Shown here in pieces: positions 52,229-63,080 of a stretch of DNA of 64,000 nucleotides (its first letter is position 1; each line of letters starts with the position of its first letter). The notes under the pieces are model-generated. The model searched no databases and had not been told where the DNA came from. It was given only the letters and a program-made list of their open reading frames with translations. This DNA comes from Loxodes magnus (lineage: Eukaryota; Ciliophora; Karyorelictea; Loxodida; Loxodidae), in the NCBI GenBank assembly GCA_946699065.1, contig CAMPDV010001800.1, positions 25,373 through 89,372 on the forward strand. The letters run 5' to 3'. The position numbers and the translations under genes are program-made.

Positions 52229-52560
52229 CTTATTTAACTTCTAGATACTTTCAATTATGATCTTCACACTCTTTTTCTTACTTTTCTTATTCACTTTTCT
52301 TTGAAATCTAATCTCTCTTTTTCATTTTATTACTTTCAATTATGATCTTCAGACACTTTTTTTTACATTTCTTATTCACTTTTCTTTGAAATCTAATCTC
52401 TCTTTTTAATTTTATTACTTTCAATTATGATCTTCACACTCTTTTACTTACATTTTTTATTCACTTTTCTTAGAAATCTTATTTAACTTCTAGATACCTT
52501 CAATTATGATCTTCACACTCCTTTACTTGCTTTTCTTATTCACTTTTCGTAGAAATCTTA
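52229..52560 (+). repeat. Third cagacac module copy, altered
   Basis: Starts after an unusual cttataatctt junction near 52221 in place of cttagaatctt. It has the ttcttac A, the cagacac B and the tttttaatt B, but that B carries an acttacattttttattc core, not the usual ttgc core. The following A has cctttac with cttttcttattc where the other copies have cttttctacttc. The module has therefore been partly exchanged with neighbouring monomers. Confidence 0.7.
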
Positions 52561-54260
52561 TTTACTTCTTGATACTTTCAATTATGATCTTCACACTCTT
52601 TTTCTTACTTTTCTTATTCACTTTTCTTAGAAATCTCATCTCTCTTTCTCATTTTATTACTTTCAATTATGATCTTCACACTCTTTTACTTGCTTTTCTT
52701 ATTCACTTTTCTTAGAAATCTTATTCAACTTCTAGATACTTTCAATTATGATCTTCAGACTCTTTTACTTACTTTTCTTATTCACTTTTCTTAGAAATCT
52801 TATTCAACTTCTAGATACTTTCAATTATGATCTTCAGACTCTTTTACTTGCTTTTCTTATTCACTTTTCTTAGAAATCTCAACTCTCCTTCTCATTTTAT
52901 TACTTTCAATTATGATCTTCACACTCTTTTTCTTACTTTTCTTATTCACTTTTCTTAGAAATCTTATTTAACTTCTAGATACTTTTAATTATGATATTCA
53001 GACTCTTTTACTTGCTTTTCTTATTCACTTTTCTTTGAAATCTAATCTCTCTTTCTCATTTTATTACTTTCAATTATGATCTTCACACTCTTTTTCTTAC
53101 TTTTCTTTTTCACTTTTCTTAGAAATCTTATTTAACTTCTTGATACTTTCAATTATGATCTTCACACTCCTTTACTTGCTTTTCTACTTCACTTTTCTTA
53201 GAAATCTCAACTCTCTTTCTCATTTTATTACTTTCAATTATGATCTTCACACTCTTTTTCTTACTTTTCTACTTCACTTTTCTTAGAAATCTTATTTAAC
53301 TTCTAGATACTTTTAATTATGATATTCAGACTCTTTTACTTTCTTTTCTACTTCACTTTTCTTAGAAATCTCAACTCTCTTTCTCATTTTATTACTTTCA
53401 ACTATGATCTTCATTCTCTTTTTCTTACTTTTCTTATTCACTTTTCTTAGAAATCTTATTCAACTTCTAGATACTTTCAATTATGATCTTCACACTCTTT
53501 TACTTGCTTTTCTTATTCACTTTTCTTAGAAATCTTATTTAACTTCTAGATACTTTCAATTATGATCTTCACACTCTTTTACTTACTTTTCTTATTCACT
53601 TTTCTTAGAAATCTAATCTCTCTTTCTCATTTTATTACTTTCAATTATGATCTTCACACTCTTTTACTTGCTTTTCTACTTCACTTTTCTTAGAAATCTT
53701 ATTTACTTCTTGATACTTTCAATTATGATCTTCAGACTCTTTTACTTGCTTTTCTTATTCACTTTTCTTAGAAATCTTATTTAACTTCTTGATACTTTCA
53801 ATTATGATATTCACACTCTTTTACTTGCTTTTCTTATTCACTTTTCTTTGAAATCTAATCTCTCTTTTTAATTTTATTACTTTCAATTATGATCTTCACA
53901 CTCTTTTTCTTACTTTTCTTATTCACTTTTCTTAGAAATCTTATTTAACTTCTAGATACCTTCAATTATGATCTTCACACTCCTTTACTTGCTTTTCTAC
54001 TTCACTTTTCGTAGAAATCTTATTTACTTCTTGATACTTTCAATTATGATCTTCAGACTCTTTTACTTACTTTTCTTATTCACTTTTCTTAGAAATCTTA
54101 TTTAACTTCTAGATACTTTTAATTATGATATTCAGACTCTTTTACTTTCTTTTCTACTTCACTTTTCTTTGAAATCTCATCTCTCTTTCTCATTTTATTA
54201 CTTTCAATTATGATCTTCACACTCTTTTACTTGCTTTTCTTATTCACTTTTCTTAGAAAT

Positions 54261-56250
54261 CTTATTTAACTTCTTGATACTTTCAATTATGATATTCACA
54301 CTCTTTTACGTGCTTTTCTTATTCACTTTTCTTTGAAATCTCAACTCTCTTTCTCATTTTATTACTTTCAATTATGATCTTCATTCTCTTTTTCTTACTT
54401 TTCTTATTCACTTTTCTTAGAAATCTCAACTCTCCTTCTCATTTTATTACTTTCAATTATGATCTTCACACTCTTTTACTTGCTTTTCTTATTCACTTTT
54501 CTTAGAAATCTTATTTAACTTCTAGATACTTTTAATTATGATATTCAGACTCTTTTACTTTCTTTTCTACTTCACTTTTCTTAGAAATCTTATCTCTCTT
54601 TCTCATTTTATTACTTTCAATTATGATCTTCAGACTCTTTTACTTACTTTTCTTATTCACTTTTCTTAGAAATCTTATTTAACTTCTAGATACTTTCAAT
54701 TATGATCTTCAGACTCTTTTACTTGCTTTTCTTATTCCCTTTCTTTGAAATCTAATCTCTCTTTCTCATTTTATTACTTTCAATTATGATCTTCAGACTC
54801 TTTTACTTACATTTCTTATTCACTTTTCTTAGAAATTTTATTTAACTTCTAGATACCTTCAATTATGATCTTCAAACTCTTTTACTTGCTTTTCTTATTC
54901 ACTTTTCTTAGAAATCTTATTTACTTCTTGATACTTTCAATTATGATCTTCACACTCTTTTTCTTACTTTTCTTATTCACTTTTCTTAGAAATCTCATCT
55001 CTCTTTCTCATTTTATTACTTTCAATTATGATCTTCACACTCTTTTTCTTACTTTTCTACTTCACTTTTCTTAGAAATCTTATTTAACTTTTTGATACTT
55101 TCAATTATGATCTTCACACTCTTTTACTTGCTTTTCTACTTCACTTTTCTTAGAAATCTTATCTCTCTTTCTCATTTTATTACTTTCAATTATGATCTTC
55201 AGACTCTTTTACTTACTTTTCTTATTCACTTTTCTTAGAATCTTATTTAACTTCTAGATACTTTCAATTATGATCTTCACACTCTTTTTCTTACTTTTCT
55301 TATTCACTTTTCTTTGAAATCTAATCTCTCTTTTTCATTTTATTACTTTCAATTATGATCTTCAGACACTTTTTTTTACATTTCTTATTCACTTTTCTTT
55401 GAAATCTAATCTCTCTTTTTAATTTTATTACTTTCAATTATGATCTTCACACTCTTTTACTTGCTTTTCTTATTCACTTTTCTTTGAAATCTTATTTAAC
55501 TTCTAGATACTTTCAATTATGATCTTCACACTCCTTTACTTGCTTTTCTACTTCACTTTTCGTAGAAATCTTATTTACTTCTTGATACTTTCAATTATGA
55601 TCTTCACACTCTTTTTCTTACTTTTCTTATTCACTTTTCTTAGAAATTTTATTTAACTTCTAGATACTTTTAATTATGATATTCAGACTCTTTTACTTTC
55701 TTTTCTACTTCACTTTTCTTAGAAATCTCATCTCTCTTTCTCATTTTATTACTTTCAATTATGATCTTCAGACTCTTTTACTTACTTTTCTTATTCACTT
55801 TTCTTAGAAATCTTATTTAACTTCTAGATACTTTCAATTATGATCTTCATTCTCTTTTTCTTGCTTTTCTTATTCACTTTTCTTAGAAATCTTATTTAAC
55901 TTCTAGATACTTTTAATTATGATATTCAGACTCTTTTACTTTCTTTTCTACTTCACTTTTCTTTGAAATCTAATCTCTCTTTCTCATTTTATTACTTTCA
56001 ATTATGATCTTCACACTCTTTTTCTTACTTTTCTTATTCACTTTTCTTAGAATCTTATTTAACTTCTAGATACTTTTAATTATGATATTCAGACTCTTTT
56101 ACTTGCTTTTCTTATTCACTTTTCTTTGAAATCTCATCTCTCTTTCTCATTTTATTACTTTCAATTATGATCTTCATTCTCTTTTTCTTACTTTTCTACT
56201 TCACTTTTCTTAGAATCTTATTTAACTTCTAGATACTTTTAATTATGATA
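54261..56250 (+). repeat. Long duplicated block, left copy (offset 3,436 bp)
   Basis: About 2 kb that recurs at 57,697-59,690. Register points are tttacgtgc at 54305/57741, the 69-codon open frames at 54865/58301 and the cagacac module starts at 55242/58678, all 3,436 bp apart. The block contains ttccctttctttg, a cttcaaactc core and the whole module. Copies part at about 56,250, shortly after a one-base length difference at the agaatctt junction near 56,213. Confidence 0.88.
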
Positions 56251-57696
56251 TTCAGACTCTTTTACTTGCTTTTCTTATTCACTTTTCTTAGAAATCTCAA
56301 CTCTCTTTCTCATTTTATTACTTTCAATTATGATCTTCACACTCTTTTACTTGCTTTTCTTATTCACTTTTCTTAGAAATCTCATCTCTCTTTCTCATTT
56401 TATTACTTTCAATTATGATCTTCACACTCTTTTACTTGCTTTTCTACTTCACTTTTCTTAGAAATTTTATTTAACTTCTAGATACTTTCAATTATGATCT
56501 TCACACTCTTTTACGTGCTTTTCTTATTCACTTTTCTTTGAAATCTCAACTCTCTTTCTCATTTTATTACTTTCAATTATGATCTTCATTCTCTTTTTCT
56601 TACTTTTCTACTTCACTTTTCTTAGAAATCTTATTTAACTTCTAGATACTTTTAATTATGATATTCAGACTCTTTTACTTTCTTTTCTTATTCACTTTTC
56701 TTAGAAATCTCAACTCTCTTTCTCATTTTATTACTTTCAATTATGATCTTCACACTCTTTTACTTGCTTTTCTTATTCACTTTTCTTAGAAATCTCAACT
56801 CTCTTTCTCATTTTATTACTTTCAATTATGATCTTCAGACTCTTTTACTTACTTTTCTTATTCACTTTTCTTAGAAATCTTATTCAACTTCTAGATACTT
56901 TCAATTATGATCTTCACACTCTTTTACGTGCTTTTCTTATTCACTTTTCTTAGAAATCTCAACTCTCTTTCTCATTTTATTACTTTCAATTATGATCTTC
57001 AGACTCTTTTACTTACTTTTCTTATTCACTTTTCTTAGAAATCTTATTCAACTTCTAGATACTTTCAATTATGATCTTCACACTCTTTTACGTGCTTTTC
57101 TTATTCACTTTTCTTTGAAATCTTATTCAACTTCTAGATACTTTCAATTATGATCTTCACACTCTTTTACTTGCTTTTCTTATTCCCTTTCTTTGAAATC
57201 TAATCTCTCTTTCTCATTTTATTACTTTCAATTATGATCTTCACACTCTTTTTCTTACTTTTCTTATTCACTTTTCTTAGAATCTTATTTAACTTCTAGA
57301 TACTTTTAATTATGATATTCAGACTCTTTTACTTGCTTTTCTTATTCACTTTTCTTTGAAATCTCATCTCTCTTTCTCATTTTATTACTTTCAATTATGA
57401 TCTTCATTCTCTTTTTCTTACTTTTCTACTTCACTTTTCTTAGAAATCTTATTTAACTTCTAGATACTTTTAATTATGATATTCAGACTCTTTTACTTTC
57501 TTTTCTTATTCACTTTTCTTAGAAATCTCAACTCTCTTTCTCATTTTATTACTTTCAATTATGATCTTCACACTCTTTTACTTGCTTTTCTTATTCACTT
57601 TTCTTTGAAATCTCAACTCTCTTTCTCATTTTATTACTTTCAATTATGATCTTCAGACTCTTTTACTTGCTTTTCTTATTCACTTTTCTTAGAAAT

Positions 57697-59690
57697 CTTA
57701 TTTAACTTCTTGATACTTTCAATTATGATATTCACACTCTTTTACGTGCTTTTCTTATTCACTTTTCTTTGAAATCTCAACTCTCTTTCTCATTTTATTA
57801 CTTTCAATTATGATCTTCATTCTCTTTTTCTTACTTTTCTTATTCACTTTTCTTAGAAATCTCAACTCTCCTTCTCATTTTATTACTTTCAATTATGATC
57901 TTCACACTCTTTTACTTGCTTTTCTTATTCACTTTTCTTAGAAATCTTATTTAACTTCTAGATACTTTTAATTATGATATTCAGACTCTTTTACTTTCTT
58001 TTCTACTTCACTTTTCTTAGAAATCTCATCTCTCTTTCTCATTTTATTACTTTCAATTATGATCTTCAGACTCTTTTACTTACTTTTCTTATTCACTTTT
58101 CTTAGAAATCTTATTTAACTTCTAGATACTTTCAATTATGATCTTCACACTCTTTTACTTGCTTTTCTTATTCCCTTTCTTTGAAATCTAATCTCTCTTT
58201 CTCATTTTATTACTTTCAATTATGATCTTCAGACTCTTTTACTTACATTTCTTATTCACTTTTCTTAGAAATTTTATTTAACTTCTAGATACCTTCAATT
58301 ATGATCTTCAAACTCTTTTACTTGCTTTTCTTATTCACTTTTCTTAGAAATCTTATTTACTTCTTGATACTTTTAATTATGATCTTCACACTCTTTTTCT
58401 TACTTTTCTTATTCACTTTTCTTAGAAATCTCATCTCTCTTTCTCATTTTATTACTTTCAATTATGATCTTCACACTCTTTTTCTTACTTTTCTACTTCA
58501 CTTTTCTTAGAAATCTTATTTAACTTTTTGATACTTTCAATTATGATCTTCACACTCTTTTACTTGCTTTTCTACTTCACTTTTCTTAGAAATCTTATCT
58601 CTCTTTCTCATTTTATTACTTTCAATTATGATCTTCAGACTCTTTTACTTACTTTTCTTATTCACTTTTCTTAGAATCTTATTTAACTTCTAGATACTTT
58701 CAATTATGATCTTCACACTCTTTTTCTTACTTTTCTTATTCACTTTTCTTTGAAATCTAATCTCTCTTTTTCATTTTATTACTTTCAATTATGATCTTCA
58801 GACACTTTTTTTTACATTTCTTATTCACTTTTCTTTGAAATCTAATCTCTCTTTTTAATTTTATTACTTTCAATTATGATCTTCACACTCTTTTACTTGC
58901 TTTTCTTATTCACTTTTCTTTGAAATCTTATTTAACTTCTAGATACTTTCAATTATGATCTTCACACTCCTTTACTTGCTTTTCTACTTCACTTTTCGTA
59001 GAAATCTTATTTACTTCTTGATACTTTCAATTATGATCTTCACACTCTTTTTCTTACTTTTCTTATTCACTTTTCTTAGAAATTTTATTTAACTTCTAGA
59101 TACTTTTAATTATGATATTCAGACTCTTTTACTTTCTTTTCTACTTCACTTTTCTTAGAAATCTCATCTCTCTTTCTCATTTTATTACTTTCAATTATGA
59201 TCTTCAGACTCTTTTACTTACTTTTCTTATTCACTTTTCTTAGAAATCTTATTTAACTTCTAGATACTTTCAATTATGATCTTCATTCTCTTTTTCTTGC
59301 TTTTCTTATTCACTTTTCTTAGAAATCTTATTTAACTTCTAGATACTTTTAATTATGATATTCAGACTCTTTTACTTTCTTTTCTACTTCACTTTTCTTT
59401 GAAATCTAATCTCTCTTTCTCATTTTATTACTTTCAATTATGATCTTCACACTCTTTTTCTTACTTTTCTTATTCACTTTTCTTAGAATCTTATTTAACT
59501 TCTAGATACTTTTAATTATGATATTCAGACTCTTTTACTTGCTTTTCTTATTCACTTTTCTTTGAAATCTCATCTCTCTTTCTCATTTTATTACTTTCAA
59601 TTATGATCTTCATTCTCTTTTTCTTACTTTTCTACTTCACTTTTCTTAGAAATCTTATTTAACTTCTAGATACTTTTAATTATGATATTC
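57697..59690 (+). repeat. Long duplicated block, right copy (offset 3,436 bp)
   Basis: Partner of 54,261-56,250. Differences seen include catctctct versus tatctctct in the B after the atattcag A (58,02x versus 54,58x), and acttttaattatgatcttcac at about 58,370 versus actttcaatt. Its right end resembles 56,600-56,880 as well, so the region carries nested duplications. Confidence 0.88.
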
Positions 59691-60249
59691 AGACTCTTTT
59701 ACTTTCTTTTCTTATTCACTTTTCTTAGAAATCTCAACTCTCTTTCTCATTTTATTACTTTCAATTATGATCTTCACACTCTTTTACTTGCTTTTCTTAT
59801 TCACTTTTCTTAGAAATCTCAACTCTCTTTCTCATTTTATTACTTTCAATTATGATCTTCAGACTCTTTTACTTACTTTTCTTATTCACTTTTCTTAGAA
59901 ATCTTATTCAACTTCTAGATACTTTCAATTATGATCTTCACACTCTTTTTCTTACTTTTCTTATTCACTTTTCTTAGAAATCTTATTTAACTTCTAGATA
60001 CTTTTAATTATGATATTCAGACTCTTTTACTTTCTTTTCTACTTCACTTTTCTTAGAAATCTCAACTCTCTTTCTCATTTTATTACTTTCAATTATGATC
60101 TTCACACTCTTTTACTTGCTTTTCTTATTCACTTTTCTTAGAAATCTCAACTCTCTTTCTCATTTTATTACTTTCAATTATGATCTTCACACTCTTTTAC
60201 TTGCTTTTCTACTTCACTTTTCTTAGAAATCTTATCTCTCTTTCTCATT

Positions 60250-60720
60250 TTATTACTTTCAATTATGATCTTCACACTTTTTTTTACATTTCTTATTCAC
60301 TTTTCTTTGAAATCTAATCTCTCTTTTTAATTTTATTACTTTCAATTATGATCTTCACACTCTTTTACTTGCTTTTCTTATTCACTTTTCTTTGAAATCT
60401 TATTTAACTTCTAGATACTTTCAATTATGATCTTCACACTCCTTTACTTGCTTTTCTACTTCACTTTTCGTAGAAATCTTATTTACTTCTTGATACTTTC
60501 AATTATGATCTTCACACTCTTTTTCTTACTTTTCTTATTCACTTTTCTTAGAAATTTTATTTAACTTCTAGATACTTTTAATTATGATATTCAGACTCTT
60601 TTACTTTCTTTTCTACTTCACTTTTCTTAGAAATCTCATCTCTCTTTCTCATTTTATTACTTTCAATTATGATCTTCAGACTCTTTTACTTACTTTTCTT
60701 ATTCACTTTTCTTAGAAATC
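60250..60720 (+). repeat. Truncated cagacac-module copy (offset 1,472 bp)
   Basis: The sequence from about 60,250 matches that from about 58,780, aligned by ctttttaatt at 58851 and 60323. The first B is shortened, reading cttcacactttttttta, and lacks the cagacac form. The tttttaatt B, the cctttac/cgtag A and the 78-bp A follow as in the other modules, then an aaattttatt A and the atattcag A. Confidence 0.75.
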
Positions 60721-61289
60721 TTATTCAACTTCTAGATACTTTCAATTATGATCTTCAGACTCTTTTACTTGCTTTTCTTATTCACTTTTCTTAGAATCTT
60801 ATTTAACTTCTAGATACTTTCAATTATGATCTTCACACTCTTTTACTTGCTTTTCTTATTCACTTTTCTTTGAAATCTAATCTCTCTTTCTCATTTTATT
60901 ACTTTCAATTATGATCTTCACACTCTTTTTCTTACTTTTCTTATTCACTTTTCTTAGAAATCTTATTTAACTTCTAGATACTTTTAATTATGATATTCAG
61001 ACTCTTTTACTTTCTTTTCTACTTCACTTTTCTTAGAAATCTCATCTCTCTTTCTCATTTTATTACTTTCAATTATGATCTTCACACTCTTTTACTTGCT
61101 TTTCTTATTCACTTTTCTTAGAAATCTTATTTAACTTCTTGATACTTTCAATTATGATATTCACACTCTTTTTTTTACATTTCTTATTCACTTTTCTTAG
61201 AAATCTAATCTCTCTTTTTCATTTTATTACTTTCAATTATGATCTTCACACTCTTTTTCTTACTTTTCTTATTCACTTTTCTTAGAAAT

Positions 61290-63080
61290 CTTATTTAACT
61301 TCTAGATACTTTTAATTATGATATTCAGACTCTTTTACTTTCTTTTCTACTTCACTTTTCTTAAAAATCTCATCTCTCTTTCTCATTTTATTACTTTCAA
61401 TTATGATCTTCACACTCTTTTTTTTACATTTCTTATTCACTTTTCTTAGAAATCTCAACTCTCTTTCTCATTTTATTACTTTCAATTATGATCTTCAGAC
61501 TCTTTTTCTTACTTTTCTACTTCACTTTTCTTAGAAATCTTATTCAACTTCTAGATACTTTAAATTATGATCTTCACACTCTTTTACTTGCTTTTCTTAT
61601 TCACTTTTCTTAGAAATCTCAACTCTCTTTCTCATTTTATTACTTTCAATTATGATCTTCAGACTCTTTTACTTACTTTTCTTATTCACTTTTCTTAGAA
61701 ATCTTATTTAACTTCTAGATACTTTCAATTATGATCTTCATTCTCTTTTTCTTGCTTTTCTTATTCACTTTTCTTAGAAATCTTATTTAACTTCTTGATA
61801 CTTTCAATTATGATATTCACACTCTTTTACTTGCTTTTCTTATTCACTTTTCTTTGAAATCTCATCTCTCTTTCTCATTTTATTACTTTCAATTATGATC
61901 TTCACACTCTTTTACTTACTTTTCTTATTCACTTTTCTTAGAAATCTTATTTAACTTCTAGATACTTTTAATTATGATATTCAGACTCTTTTACTTTCTT
62001 TTCTACTTCACTTTTCTTAGAAATCTAATCTCTCTTTCTCATTTTATTACTTTCAATTATGATCTTCACACTCTTTTTTTTACATTTCTTATTCACTTTT
62101 CTTAGAAATCTCAACTCTCTTTCTCATTTTATTACTTTCAATTATGATCTTCAGACTCTTTTACTTACTTTTCTTATTCACTTTTCTTAGAAATCTTATT
62201 TAACTTCTAGATACTTTCAATTATGATCTTCAGACTCTTTTTCTTACTTTTCTTATTCACTTTTCTTAGAAATCTTATTCAACTTCTAGATACTTTCAAT
62301 TATGATCTTCAGACTCTTTTACTTGCTTTTCTTATTCACTTTTCTTTGAAATCTCAACTCTCTTTCTCATTTTATTACTTTCAATTATGATCTTCACACT
62401 CTTTTACTTACTTTTCTTATTCACTTTTCTTAGAAATTTTATTTAACTTCTAGATACTTTTAATTATGATATTCAGACTCTTTTACTTTCTTTTCTAATT
62501 CACTTTTCTTAGAAATCTCATCTCTCTTTCTCATTTTATTACTTTCAATTATGATCTTCACACTCTTTTTTTTACATTTCTTATTCACTTTTCTTAGAAA
62601 TCTCAACTCTCTTTCTCATTTTATTACTTTCAATTATGATCTTCAGACTCTTTTTCTTACTTTTCTACTTCACTTTTCTTAGAAATCTTATTCAACTTCT
62701 AGATACTTTCAATTATGATCTTCACACTCTTTTACTTGCTTTTCTTATTCACTTTTCTTAGAAATCTCAACTCTCTTTCTCATTTTATTACTTTCAATTA
62801 TGATCTTCAGACTCTTTTACTTACTTTTCTTATTCACTTTTCTTAGAAATCTTATTTAACTTCTAGATACTTTCAATTATGATCTTCATTCTCTTTTTCT
62901 TGCTTTTCTTATTCACTTTTCTTAGAAATCTTATTTAACTTCTTGATACTTTCAATTATGATATTCACACTCTTTTACTTGCTTTTCTTATTCACTTTTC
63001 TTTGAAATCTCATCTCTCTTTCTCATTTTATTACTTTCAATTATGATCTTCAGACTCTTTTACTTACTTTTCTTATTCAC
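61290..63080 (+). repeat. Duplicate pair with 1,148-bp spacing (14 monomers)
   Basis: The stretch 61,290-61,930 recurs at 62,438-63,080. Spacing of 1,148 bp equals seven A plus seven B monomers. Both copies run atattcag A, catctctct B with eight-T acatttc, caactctct B with ttcttacttttctac, attcaac A, B, A with cattctctttttcttgc (61741/62889), then A with cttcttg head and atattcac core. Private changes include cttaaaaatct near 61361 and ctttaaattatg near 61558 in copy 1. The cattctc-ttgc A recurs again 643 bp on, near 63532. Confidence 0.83.
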
